Below, piece by piece: positions 1-8,334 of a stretch of DNA of 64,000 bases. Source of the DNA: Chloroflexota bacterium. Its GTDB lineage: Bacteria; Chloroflexota; UBA11872. The DNA lies in NCBI GenBank assembly GCA_022824865.1, contig JAJDZD010000025.1:1-64000 (forward strand), given 5' to 3'. The stretch's first letter is position 1, and each line of letters opens with the position of its first letter. Under the pieces are notes generated by a model that saw only the letters and a program-made list of their open reading frames with translations, searched no databases and had not been told where the DNA came from. The translations under genes and the position numbers were made by a program.

Positions 1-97
1 TGACCGACGACCTCGGTACCCTCGACCTGCGGGAGCCCGCTTAAAAGTGTTCACCATGTCTCCGAACACCTGTCCACCATGTGTCCGGTCTGGACAC
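1..97. mobile_element. Possible insertion-sequence end with two inverted-repeat boxes (partial)
   Basis: Bases 3-44 are open in one frame and end in TAA, which could be the last codons of a gene entering from outside the window. Just after it lie two spaced inverted repeats, GTGTTC with GAACAC (47-69) and TGTCCA with TGGACA (71-96). Both contain the core CACCATGT(C/G)TCCG, so the two boxes are also direct repeats 24-25 bp apart. Paired boxes of this kind are familiar from the ends of rve-integrase (IS481/IS3-like) elements. The element itself is outside the window, so the assignment rests on pattern alone. Confidence 0.35.
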
Positions 98-136
98 AGC
101 GGGAGAGGGTGGAGCGGGGGCCGGCATTGGCGTGGG

Positions 137-1441
137 TTACCAGGCGAGCTGGTCGGCGAAGTAGGCGCGCAGGTTGTCGGCGGCGACACGGTCCTGCCGC
201 ATGGAGTCGCGTTCGCGCACGGTGACGGTCTGGTCGTCGAGCGAGTCGAAGTCCACGGTGACGGCGAAGGGAGTACCAGCTTCGTCCTGGCGGGCGTAGC
301 GGCGGCCGATGGAGCCGCTGCCGTCGTAGAAGACCGGCCAGTTGGCGCGCAGGTCGTCGGCGATGCGGGTGGCCAGTTCCACCAGCGGCGGCCGGTTGCG
401 GGCGAGCGGGAATACGGCGACCTTGAACGGGGCGAGCCTCGGGTCGAGGTTCAGGAAGGTGCGCGGCTTGCCGGCGACTTCCTGGACGGTGTAGGCGTCG
501 GCGAGGAAGGCCAGGGCGGCGCGGTCCACGCCGGCGGCAGGCTCGATGACGTAGGGCGTGACGTGCCGCTTGGCCGCGTCGTCGAAGTACGACAGGTCGG
601 TGCCGCTGGCCTCGGCGTGGCGTTGAAGGTCGAAGTCGGTGCGGTTGGCGATGCCTTCCAGTTCGCCCCAGCCGAAGGGGAACTGGTACTCGATGTCGGT
701 GGTGGCCTTGGCGTAGTGGGCCAGCTCTTCAGGCGTGTGGGGGCGCAGGCGCAAGCGACGCGGATCCAGCCCCAGGTCCTGCCACCAGGCGAAGCGGGCG
801 TCGACCCACTCCTCGTGGGATTCGTCGTCCTGGCCGGGCTCGACGAAGTACTGCAGCTCCATCTGCTCGAACTCGCGGCTGCGGAAGATGAAGTTGCCGG
901 TGGTGATCTCGTTGCGGAAGGCCTTGCCGATCTGGGCGATGCCAAAGGGCATCTGCACGCGGGCGGTGTCGCGCACGTTTTTGAAGTTCACGTAGGTGGA
1001 CTGGGCGGTTTCGGGCCGCAGGTAGGCGACGGAGGCGTCGTCTTCCACCGGGCCCACGAAGGTGCGGAACATGGTGTTGAACATGCGGGGATCGGTGAGT
1101 TCGGTGCCGTCGTAGGGGCACTTCCCGTCGGGCACGTCTTCCACACGGAAGCGGCGGCCGCACTTCGGACACTCCACCAGTTGGTCGGCGAAGTGCTCAA
1201 TGTGCCCTGAGACCTCCCAGATGCGCGGGTGCATGAGGATGGAGGCGTTGAGGCCGACGACTTCGGGGCGCACGTGCACGACGCGGCGCCACCAGGCGTC
1301 CTTGATGTTGCGGATCAGCTCGGCGCCCAGCGGGCCGTAGTCCCAGGTGCTGGCGAAGCCGCCATAGATCTCGGAGCTGGGAAAAACGAAGCCGCGGCGC
1401 TTGGCCAGGGAGGTCAGGGTGTCAAGGTCAGGTGCAGGCAT
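137..1441 (-). CDS. glyQS: Glycyl-tRNA synthetase, single-chain alpha2 type
   Basis: Charges tRNA-Gly with glycine in the cytoplasm. The 434-residue protein has the class II N-terminal block FASTWDYGPLGAELIRNIK (about residues 29-47), which is diagnostic of the homodimeric GlyRS used by archaea, eukaryotes and many bacteria rather than the alpha2beta2 enzyme. A Cys-rich insertion (Cys 91, 94 and 108) looks like a partial zinc ribbon. The C-terminal anticodon-binding domain includes the FAVTVDFDSL stretch. Length is normal for the family. It starts at ATG with GAGGAAA 4-5 bases upstream and lies downstream of recO on the same strand. Confidence 0.97.
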   Translation of the reverse strand: MPAPDLDTLTSLAKRRGFVFPSSEIYGGFASTWDYGPLGAELIRNIKDAWWRRVVHVRPEVVGLNASILMHPRIWEVSGHIEHFADQLVECPKCGRRFRVEDVPDGKCPYDGTELTDPRMFNTMFRTFVGPVEDDASVAYLRPETAQSTYVNFKNVRDTARVQMPFGIAQIGKAFRNEITTGNFIFRSREFEQMELQYFVEPGQDDESHEEWVDARFAWWQDLGLDPRRLRLRPHTPEELAHYAKATTDIEYQFPFGWGELEGIANRTDFDLQRHAEASGTDLSYFDDAAKRHVTPYVIEPAAGVDRAALAFLADAYTVQEVAGKPRTFLNLDPRLAPFKVAVFPLARNRPPLVELATRIADDLRANWPVFYDGSGSIGRRYARQDEAGTPFAVTVDFDSLDDQTVTVRERDSMRQDRVAADNLRAYFADQLAW

Positions 1442-1505
1442 GGGTTTCCTCGTGGGTATCCAGGGTTATGGGGATGGCGTGCGGTGTGACGCCATGTCGA
1501 CGGCG

Positions 1506-2306
1506 TTACGCCCCGGGCGCTGGCCGGGGCGCGGAACCCGCGCCTGCCCGTTCCAGGATGTGGGCGGATGAGATGTCGCGTTCGACGACGGAGGTCGCGT
1601 AGGCGCGGAGGGCGGTGCGCAGTTCGGCGCGGGTGCGCGGGTCGGCGCGCAGCCGGGCCGCGCCTGCCAGTCCGTCGTGGGCGATGAAGCGCAGGGTCTT
1701 GAGCGTGTCGATGCCCAATGAGTGGCTGGCGTTGTCGTGCGAACAGTCCGAGCAAACAACCCCGCCCGTGCGCGGAGCGAAGGCGTGGGCCCCCGGCTGG
1801 ATAGCCGCACCGCACACCGTGCAGCGCCAGAGTTCGGGAGCGTAGCCGTGCTGGTCCAGCAGGTTGAGGGCGAGGGCGGACAGGAGTGGTTCGGGATCCG
1901 CCGTCCGCTGGTTCAGCGCGCTGAGGAACGCAGTCAAGGCCGAATAGGCGTCAGGCTCCGCCTCACCGTCTTCGCTCAGGCCGTCCAATAGCTCGACGGC
2001 CCAGCCGGCGGCGGCAAAGGCGGTCAGGTCGTCGCGGAAGCGGGGGTACGTCTCAAGGCTCTGCGCCTGCGTGAGCACGTCGAGATTGGCGCCGACGACT
2101 CCGACCAGGCGCACGCGGCTGAAGAGCTCGATGTGGGGGGCGAACTGACTGGTAGGTCGCCGACAGCCACGGGCCACCAGGCGGCGGCGCCCAAACTCGC
2201 GCGTGAAGAACGTGACGATACGGTCGGCGTCGCCCAAGTCGCGGCGGCTGAGGACGACGCCTTCGGCCTTGTAGGTGCTGGAGCGCTGAAGAATGGCCAC
2301 GGGCAA
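1506..2306 (-). CDS. recO: DNA repair protein RecO
   Basis: RecO loads RecA with RecF and RecR in gap repair. The 266-residue protein has the N-terminal OB-fold block (AEGVVLSRRDLGDADRIVTF, about residues 14-33), a helical centre, and a C-terminal zinc site formed by CTVC and CSDC (about residues 181-206). The start is TTG at 2306 or GTG two codons later. It sits between the CNNM tandem and glyQS, with only 2 bases separating it from the upstream gene's stop, so it is probably co-transcribed with both. Confidence 0.95.
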   Translation of the reverse strand: MPVAILQRSSTYKAEGVVLSRRDLGDADRIVTFFTREFGRRRLVARGCRRPTSQFAPHIELFSRVRLVGVVGANLDVLTQAQSLETYPRFRDDLTAFAAAGWAVELLDGLSEDGEAEPDAYSALTAFLSALNQRTADPEPLLSALALNLLDQHGYAPELWRCTVCGAAIQPGAHAFAPRTGGVVCSDCSHDNASHSLGIDTLKTLRFIAHDGLAGAARLRADPRTRAELRTALRAYATSVVERDISSAHILERAGAGSAPRPAPGA

Positions 2307-2308
2307 GC

Positions 2309-3646
2309 CTAGCGCGGGCCGGTCGGTACGGATTGCGCTCCGGCCGCGGGCCGGCGGATCACGTCCACGGTCTCCAGCCGGGGGCCGCGGGTCCGTCGGA
2401 CTCGCAGTATCCAGCCGTCGTGTTGCACCGCGTCACCGGGATTGGGCACCGCGCCAAGCCGGTGCATGACATACCCGGCGACCGTGGCAAAGTCGCCCTC
2501 CGGCAGGCGACAGCCGGTGGCCTCGGCCAGGCGATCCGTGCGCAGCGTCCCGGACACCACAAATCTGTCGTGACCGAATTGCTGCACGTCTTCGAGCGGC
2601 GCATCGTGCTCGTCGCGAATCTCGCCGACGACTTCCTCGACCAGATCCTCCAGCGTGACGATGCCGGCCGGCGAACCGTGCTCGTCGACGACCAGGGCCA
2701 TGTGGGAGCGGTCGCGCCGCATGGCCACCAGCAGTTCGCCGACGAGGGCGGTGCCCGGCGTGACGTGCAGCGGGCGAATGGCGGTGGCCGGCACGGGCTC
2801 GTCCGTCGCCTTGGGATCGATAGCCAGCAGGTCCTTGACGTGCACGAAGCCGACGATGGTGTCGGGCGTATCGCGGTACAAGGGAAAGCGCGAATAGCCC
2901 GTCATGACGGCCTGGCGCTCGATTTCGCGCACCGGCATTCCGGCCGGCACCGCGTGGACCGCCGAACGGGGCGCCATGACGTCTTCGACCGGACGTGCGG
3001 CAAAGCGGAGCGCGCGATTGGCCAGTTGCTGCTGCGGTGCGCTGATGGCGCCGAGGCGCCGCAGCTCGCCGAGCATGGAGCCGATCTGGGCCGGTGTGTA
3101 GGCGGGCGCCAATTCGTCGCGCGGCGCCACGCCAAAGGCGCGGATGGTCAGGTTGGCCAGTTCGTTCAATACCCAGAGGAGACCGCGCATCGTGTTGGCG
3201 TACAGCCGGTACGGAAGGGCGAGCCATAGCAGCGTGCGCACAGGCTCGGCGATGGCGATGTTCTTGGGGGCCATCTCGCCCAGGACCATATGCAGGACGA
3301 CGACGATGCTCAGGGCAATAACGCTGGCCAGTGCGTGCAACGGGGCGCCGGTGAGGCCGATCCGATCGGCGAGGGCCGCTTCCAGCACATCGGCGATGGC
3401 CGGCTCGGCCACGAAACCCAGACCCAGCGAGGCCATGGTGATGCCCAGTTGCGCGCCGGTGAGCATGAACGAGAGTTCGCGCATGGAGGCCACGGCCAGG
3501 CGGGCGGAGCGACGCCCCTCGGCGGCCCGACGCTCCAGTTCGCCCCTGCGGCTGGCGGCGGCGGCCGTTATGGCGACTTCGGCGCCGACGAAGAAGCCGT
3601 TCACAACGAGCAGCAGCAGGGCTACCACCAGCAGGATCGGGGTCAT
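2309..3646 (-). CDS. CNNM/HlyC-CorC family transporter with CBS pair (copy 1)
   Basis: Membrane protein of the CNNM (DUF21)-CBS-CorC_HlyC family, linked elsewhere to Mg2+/Co2+ efflux or homeostasis. The 445 residues show an N-terminal DUF21 domain with about four membrane segments (residues 1-180; NGFFVGAEVAITAAAASRR and the GITMASLGLGF block). A CBS pair follows (VMAPRSAVHAVPA... IVTLEDLVEEVVGEI, about 215-345), then a C-terminal transporter-associated domain. The ATG overlaps the stop of copy 2 by 4 bases (ATGA), so the two are translationally coupled and may form a heteromer. The transported ion cannot be read from sequence. Confidence 0.9.
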   Translation of the reverse strand: MTPILLVVALLLLVVNGFFVGAEVAITAAAASRRGELERRAAEGRRSARLAVASMRELSFMLTGAQLGITMASLGLGFVAEPAIADVLEAALADRIGLTGAPLHALASVIALSIVVVLHMVLGEMAPKNIAIAEPVRTLLWLALPYRLYANTMRGLLWVLNELANLTIRAFGVAPRDELAPAYTPAQIGSMLGELRRLGAISAPQQQLANRALRFAARPVEDVMAPRSAVHAVPAGMPVREIERQAVMTGYSRFPLYRDTPDTIVGFVHVKDLLAIDPKATDEPVPATAIRPLHVTPGTALVGELLVAMRRDRSHMALVVDEHGSPAGIVTLEDLVEEVVGEIRDEHDAPLEDVQQFGHDRFVVSGTLRTDRLAEATGCRLPEGDFATVAGYVMHRLGAVPNPGDAVQHDGWILRVRRTRGPRLETVDVIRRPAAGAQSVPTGPR

Positions 3647-4962
3647 CCGACACTCCGTCGTGGCATGCCGGGTCGTTCCATGCGAACCCGGTCGACGCGT
3701 CGGCCATCCATTTCGGTCACGCGAAAGGTCCAGCCGCGAAACGAGACGGCGTCCCCGGCCCTCGGGATGCGTTGCAGGAGGGTCGTAACAAGGCCGGCCA
3801 GTGTTTCAAACCGACCCTCGGGCATCTCGAAACCTGTGGCTTCGCTGAGTTCGTCGCGTCGAATCTGCGCCGCCACGTCATAGGCGCCGTCGTCCAGTGG
3901 CGTGACCAACGCGGGTTCGGGCTTGTCGTACTCGTCCTCAATGCTGCCCAGGAGTTCCTCGACGATGTCCTCCAGCGTGACGATGCCTGCGGCCTGGCCG
4001 AACTCGTCATGGACGATCACCATGGCGTGTTGGGCGGCCTGCATTTCGAGCAGGAGCGAACGAAGGTCGCGAGCGTTCGGCACCGCGAGCGCCTCCTGGG
4101 CTTTGGCTGACACGGGGGTGGAGGCTCGGGCCGCGGCCGGAAGCGCCAGCACATCCTTGACGTGGGCGATGCCGACGAACTCGCGGCCATCCGCGTCCCG
4201 GATCGGAAAGCGCGAATAGCCGGTGTCCATCGACAGGCGAGCCAGGTCGGCTAGGTTGGCGGTGGACGAGATGGCGATGATCTGCGACCTGGGAACCATC
4301 ACGTCGCCCGCGGTGGTGCGACCAAGGCCCAGCGCGCGGTCGAGGACCTCGTACTCGATGCCCTCGATGGTGTTCTCGTGCGCCGCCCAACGCAGGGCTT
4401 CGTGCATCTCTTCCAGCGATTGAAATCCCTCAAGCTCTTCACGGGGGACCAGCCCGACCGCACGCATGGAGGCATTGGCCATGGCGTTGAGCAGTCGAAT
4501 CACCGGCGAGAAGACGGTATTCACGATCATCGCCGGTGGGACGAAGAGCCGGGCGGTGGCCATGGGGCGGGCGATGGCCAGGTTCTTCGGGCCCAATTCG
4601 CCCAGCACCATCTGAATCACGGTCGCCAGGACGAGCGCCAGCGCCGCGGTCAGGGCGACCAGCGATCCGTCTTCAATTCCTGGGATCCACTCAAGCGCAG
4701 GCCGCAGCAAGGGGCCGATGGCGTTATCCACCACGAATCCCAGGACGAGCGAACTGACTGTGATGCCCAACTGCGCGCCGGAGAGCTGAAACGACAACGT
4801 CTCGAGGCCCCGCCGAACGGTGCGGTCGCGCCGAGCGCCGCGGGCGGCAGCGGTCTCGACCTCGTAGCGGTCAACGGCAACCAGCGCGAACTGGGCGCCC
4901 GCGAACAGGCCGTTGATCGCGATCAGGCCAAGAAAGACCAGGAGACCGAACAGGATGTCGAT
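3643..4962 (-). CDS. CNNM/HlyC-CorC family transporter with CBS pair (copy 2), probable ATC start
   Basis: Second tandem CNNM-CBS-CorC_HlyC protein. The ORF track starts it at TTG 4797, but that removes the first membrane segment. The same frame continues upstream as DILFGLLVFLGLIAINGLF and then AQFALVAVDRYEVE, matching the start of copy 1. Between the in-frame TAA (4978-4980) and 4797 there is no ATG, GTG or TTG. An ATC at 4962 followed by GAC lies 7 bases after GGGGAG and gives 439 residues, close to copy 1 (445). I therefore place the start at ATC. CBS signature IVTLEDIVEELLG is present. Its stop overlaps the start of copy 1. Confidence 0.85.
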   Translation of the reverse strand: MDILFGLLVFLGLIAINGLFAGAQFALVAVDRYEVETAAARGARRDRTVRRGLETLSFQLSGAQLGITVSSLVLGFVVDNAIGPLLRPALEWIPGIEDGSLVALTAALALVLATVIQMVLGELGPKNLAIARPMATARLFVPPAMIVNTVFSPVIRLLNAMANASMRAVGLVPREELEGFQSLEEMHEALRWAAHENTIEGIEYEVLDRALGLGRTTAGDVMVPRSQIIAISSTANLADLARLSMDTGYSRFPIRDADGREFVGIAHVKDVLALPAAARASTPVSAKAQEALAVPNARDLRSLLLEMQAAQHAMVIVHDEFGQAAGIVTLEDIVEELLGSIEDEYDKPEPALVTPLDDGAYDVAAQIRRDELSEATGFEMPEGRFETLAGLVTTLLQRIPRAGDAVSFRGWTFRVTEMDGRRVDRVRMERPGMPRRSVG

Positions 4963-5020
4963 GACGGGACTCCCCGGTTAGCTCGGGGTGCTCGGAGCGC
5001 GGGTCAAGGACGAGACGGCG

Positions 5021-6292
5021 TCAGGCGGCATTGCCGTCCTCGTCCAGGCGAGTGACCTCCAGGCGAGTTATGCGGGTTTCCTTGACCGCATGCACGCGCA
5101 GGACGGCGCCGTTCACGTTTACGGACTCGCCAACCGCCGGCACGCGACCAAAGGCGCTGAAGGCCAGGCCGCCCACGGTGTCCACGCCGTCGGCGGTAAG
5201 GGTGAGGCCAAGCTCGTCGTTCAGGTCCGAGATCGGCAGGCCGGCGTCCACGACCAGGCGGCCCGGGCCGATGGTCTCGATCAGAACGCCGGGAATGTCG
5301 TACTCGTCCTCGATCTCGCCGACGATCTCTTCCAGCAGGTCCTCGATGGTCACCAGCCCGGCGGTGTCGCCGTATTCGTTCACGACGATCGCCATGTGCA
5401 GGTTGTCGGCCTGCATCTCGCGCAGCAGCCGGTCCACGTACTTGGAGTCCGGCACGAACAGCGGTTCGCGCAGCAGCGAGCGCAGATCCGGGGTCTGACT
5501 GGGTTCCAACAGTTCCGCCAGACCGTCGCGGACGTGGATGATGCCGATCACGTTGTCCAGGTCGCCTTCGTAGACCGGCATTCGTGACAGGCCGCGCGCG
5601 TAGGCGGTACGCAACGCGCCGCGCAGGGACGTGTCAACGCTTACGGCCACGATGTCTGGGCGCGGGGTCATGACCTGGCGAACGACCCGGTCGCCGAGCT
5701 CGATCACGTTGGTGATCATCTCGATGTCGGTGGCGTCGATGGCGCCTTCGCGGGCGCCCTCCACGGCCTCGATCACGGCGGCGTCCTGTGGGTCGGGGCC
5801 GCGCCAGGCTTCCTGTTCCCGCGGCGACAGCAAGCGCTCAAACGGCAGGCTGGCCGGCAGGAAGACCACGTACTGGGCGTAAACCAGCCACCAGAAGCGC
5901 CGGGCAATACGTAGCGGATACCGCTGAGCAAGGATTCGTGGGGTCACGCGCGCCCCGCCAGCGTGAAGGACGGTTAGGACGGCAAGCGCCAAAACAACGC
6001 CGCCTGGGCGCGTTCCCAGCATCGTGCCAAGTTGATCGCCAACGGTGGTGGCGGCCAGGGCCGCCGAGGCGAAGATCAGCACGGCGGCGCCAATCCGGGC
6101 GCTGGCCCAGAAGCGAAAGCGATTGTCGAGCAGCAGTCGGAGACGACGCGCGGCGCGGGGTTCGGTGCTGTCCATCCTGTCGAGCGCCGTCTGCGACAGT
6201 TCCAGCGCGGCGTTTTCGGCCAGCACCAGCAGCGTGCTGATCACAGTCAGCACGAGTATGAGGGCAAGTCCTACCCAACTAACCGGATCCAA
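5021..6292 (-). CDS. CNNM/HlyC-CorC family transporter with CBS pair (copy 3)
   Basis: Third and first-transcribed member of the CNNM tandem, 423 residues. It has an N-terminal DUF21-like membrane domain (LALILVLTVISTLLVLAENA, about residues 9-28), a CBS pair (VMTPRPDIVAV... LVTIEDLLEEIVGEIEDEYD) and a C-terminal CorC_HlyC domain. The N-terminal domain is more divergent from copies 1 and 2 than they are from each other. The start is TTG inside a GGATCC-TTTTT-GGATCC repeat, with GGGGAG about 11 bases upstream. Three adjacent paralogues suggest a hetero-oligomer or division of labour, which is inference. Confidence 0.88.
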   Translation of the reverse strand: MDPVSWVGLALILVLTVISTLLVLAENAALELSQTALDRMDSTEPRAARRLRLLLDNRFRFWASARIGAAVLIFASAALAATTVGDQLGTMLGTRPGGVVLALAVLTVLHAGGARVTPRILAQRYPLRIARRFWWLVYAQYVVFLPASLPFERLLSPREQEAWRGPDPQDAAVIEAVEGAREGAIDATDIEMITNVIELGDRVVRQVMTPRPDIVAVSVDTSLRGALRTAYARGLSRMPVYEGDLDNVIGIIHVRDGLAELLEPSQTPDLRSLLREPLFVPDSKYVDRLLREMQADNLHMAIVVNEYGDTAGLVTIEDLLEEIVGEIEDEYDIPGVLIETIGPGRLVVDAGLPISDLNDELGLTLTADGVDTVGGLAFSAFGRVPAVGESVNVNGAVLRVHAVKETRITRLEVTRLDEDGNAA

Positions 6293-6349
6293 AAAGGATC
6301 CACTCCCCTGCCGCGCGGCACAGTCGGGTGCTCACGCCCAGATGCCGGT

Positions 6350-6367
6350 CCCCGCTCGCATGCGGGG
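6350..6367 (-). terminator. Weak stem-loop between prs and the CNNM genes
   Basis: CCCCGC and GCGGGG form a 6-bp stem with a 6-base loop downstream of prs on the minus strand. There is no following U tract, so a terminator role is only a possibility. Confidence 0.25.
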
Positions 6368-6378
6368 CCTCATCGCGG

Positions 6379-7383
6379 TCACTTGAACATCGCGGTGATG
6401 GACTCATCATTGTGGACCCGGCGGACCGCCTCCGCGAACAGGGTGGCGGTGCCGACCTGGGTGATTGTGCACGCCTTCGAGTCGGAATTCACGGGAACGC
6501 TGTCGGTGACGAAGGCTTGCGAAAGACCCGAGCGCTTCAGAATCTCCAGGGCCTGTCCGGAAAAGATGCCGTGGGTCGCGCACGCATAGACCGCCTTCGC
6601 GCCCCGTGCCAGCAGTGCACGGGCGCCCTCCGCCAGGGTGCCGCCCGTCGAGATCAGGTCGTCGACGATCACCGCCGTGCGCCCGCCCACTTCGCCGACC
6701 ACGGAGAGCGTCTGGATCTCGTCAGGGGCCATCCGGTCCTTGAAAATGACGGCAAGCGAGGAGTTCTCCAGGCGCTGGCTGAAGTCGTAGGCGCGTGCCA
6801 CACCGCCGGCGTCGGGCGACACCACGACAAGGTCGTCGGATGCAACGCGCCCGAGGGAATCCGCGAGCAGCGGTGACGCTTGCAGGTGATCGACCGGGAT
6901 ATCAAAAAACCCCTGCACGGCGGGCGCGTGCAGGTCCAGGGTAATCACGCGGCTGGCGCCCGCGGCTTCCAGCAGGTTGGCCACCAGCTTGGCGGTAATC
7001 GGCTCGCGTCCGGACGACTTCTTCTCCTGGCGGGCGTACCCGAAGTAGGGGATCACCGCCGTGATTCGTCCCGCCGACGCTCGGCGCAGGGCGTCGATCA
7101 TGATCAGCAGTTGCATCAGGTTCTCGTCCACCGGCGCGGAGGTGGACTGAATGACGAAGACATCGGTTCCGCGCACGTTCTCGTTAATCTGTACGCGGGC
7201 TTCGCCGTCGGGAAACTGCTCGAGCCTGACCGATCCCAGCGGCTGATCGAGACGCGCGGCGATGCGCTCGGCCAGAGCCCGGTTGCTCGAGCCGGCAAAC
7301 ACCTTGAGTTCGCCGTCCAGTGTCGTCGCCTTGTGCGGCCTGCCGTGCAGGGGCGCCGACCCCACACGCGCACTTTCGGTCAC
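6379..7383 (-). CDS. prs: Ribose-phosphate pyrophosphokinase (PRPP synthetase)
   Basis: Makes PRPP from ribose 5-phosphate and ATP for nucleotide, His and Trp synthesis. The ORF track's 427 residues include about 93 N-terminal residues that overlap the upstream gene in another frame. I trim to GTG at 7383, giving 334 residues, slightly longer than the usual 315. Signatures are LKVFAGSSNRALAERIA, FPDGEARVQINENVRG, the PRPP loop region DDLISTGGTL, and the catalytic flexible-loop block YFGYARQEKKSSGREPI. It lies 80 bases downstream of a GlmU-like nucleotidyltransferase, as the glmU-prs order does in many bacteria. Confidence 0.95.
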   Translation of the reverse strand: MTESARVGSAPLHGRPHKATTLDGELKVFAGSSNRALAERIAARLDQPLGSVRLEQFPDGEARVQINENVRGTDVFVIQSTSAPVDENLMQLLIMIDALRRASAGRITAVIPYFGYARQEKKSSGREPITAKLVANLLEAAGASRVITLDLHAPAVQGFFDIPVDHLQASPLLADSLGRVASDDLVVVSPDAGGVARAYDFSQRLENSSLAVIFKDRMAPDEIQTLSVVGEVGGRTAVIVDDLISTGGTLAEGARALLARGAKAVYACATHGIFSGQALEILKRSGLSQAFVTDSVPVNSDSKACTITQVGTATLFAEAVRRVHNDESITAMFK

Positions 7384-7463
7384 ATGATATCCGGCCGGGC
7401 GCGAGCCGTTGCCGGGTTCCAACGGCGATGCCGCGGGTGCGCTGTGAGACTGAGCGCCGAGCG

Positions 7464-8222
7464 TCAGGCGCGCCGGCGAAAGGCCGCGTCGGCCGCCGCG
7501 AGACGCTCCAGGTCGTCGCAGCCGATGGTCTCGTCGAGGTCGGTGATCTGGTATCCGGCCACGCGCTCGCCGTCCTCGATGGCCAGATCGACGAGTTGCG
7601 TCAGGTAGCGCTCGCCAGAGGTCGGACTGGGCTGCACTCGCGGCAGGGCGCGGCGCAGCCAACTGGCGCGGAAGGCCGCCGGTCCCGCGTTGACGGTGGT
7701 CAGCGCCAGATCGTCCGGTGAAGCGTCTGCGGATTCCACGATTCCCTGCACCAGGCCGGTCTCAGCCAGGCGGACCCGGCCAAAAGCGCCCGGATCCGGC
7801 ACGTCGGCCCAGGTAATGGCTGCCACCGCGCCGGCTCTCTGGAGGGCGTCGATGACGCCTCGCACCGTCGCCGGACGAACCAGGGGGGAGTCGCCGTAGA
7901 GCGCCACGGCCACATCGACGTTCGTCGGAACGGCGCGCAGGCCGACTTCAACCGCGAAGGCGGTGCCGCGGCCGTCTGGGGGTTGGTGCACGGCGACCGT
8001 GCCGTCAGCCGCGGAACCAACGTCCATGCCTGGTCGAATCACAAGAACCAGAGGCTCCAGCCCGGCGGCCCGTCCGGTATCCACCACGTGGGCCAGCATG
8101 GGACGTCCGGCGACCCGGTGCATGACCTTGGGCACGTCGGACGCAAAGCGCGTGCCCTGGCCGGCCGCCATGACGATGCCGGCGGCTGCGCTTCCTGCGG
8201 ACTCAGTGTGTCCGGCGTTCAT
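7464..8222 (-). CDS. GlmU-like/MobA-like nucleotidyltransferase, pyrophosphorylase domain only
   Basis: A 252-residue NTP-transferase domain protein. The N-terminal signature AAGIVMAAGQGTRFASDVPK (about 14-33) is the nucleotide-binding loop of sugar-1-phosphate nucleotidyltransferases. It is followed by QPPDGRGTAFAVE and YGDSPLVRP, the substrate- and metal-binding blocks of the GlmU uridyltransferase half, and a late TVNAG motif. The left-handed beta-helix acetyltransferase domain of GlmU is missing, so it may only make UDP-GlcNAc or act on another sugar phosphate. Its position before prs supports a GlmU origin. The ATG lies 3 bases past the 3-prime end of tRNA-Gln on the same strand. Confidence 0.8.
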   Translation of the reverse strand: MNAGHTESAGSAAAGIVMAAGQGTRFASDVPKVMHRVAGRPMLAHVVDTGRAAGLEPLVLVIRPGMDVGSAADGTVAVHQPPDGRGTAFAVEVGLRAVPTNVDVAVALYGDSPLVRPATVRGVIDALQRAGAVAAITWADVPDPGAFGRVRLAETGLVQGIVESADASPDDLALTTVNAGPAAFRASWLRRALPRVQPSPTSGERYLTQLVDLAIEDGERVAGYQITDLDETIGCDDLERLAAADAAFRRRA

Positions 8223-8225
8223 CGG

Positions 8226-8296
8226 CTGGGGAGGAAGGGTTCGAACCTTCGATCACGGATCCAAAATCCGTTGCCTTACCACTTGGCCACTCCCCA
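8226..8296 (-). tRNA. tRNA-Gln (anticodon TTG)
   Basis: A 71-base cloverleaf reads on the minus strand. The acceptor stem pairs TGGGGAG with CTCCCCA, followed by discriminator G. The anticodon stem is CGGAT/ATCCG around a loop with TTG, and the T arm is GAAGG-TTCGAAC-CCTTC. The genomic 3-prime end continues CCG, so CCA is not encoded. Anticodon TTG decodes CAA and CAG (Gln). It shares an orientation with the downstream nucleotidyltransferase. Confidence 0.95.
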
Positions 8297-8303
8297 CAAG
8301 GAA

Positions 8304-8332
8304 AGCGTAGGCAGGCGCTGGGGGGCGGTCAA
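8304..8332 (-). promoter_or_regulatory. Sigma70-type promoter of tRNA-Gln
   Basis: On the minus strand TTGACC (8327-8332) and TACGCT (8304-8309) are separated by 17 bases. The tRNA begins 7 bases after the -10, as expected for a tRNA promoter. Confidence 0.65.
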
Positions 8333-8334
8333 AG

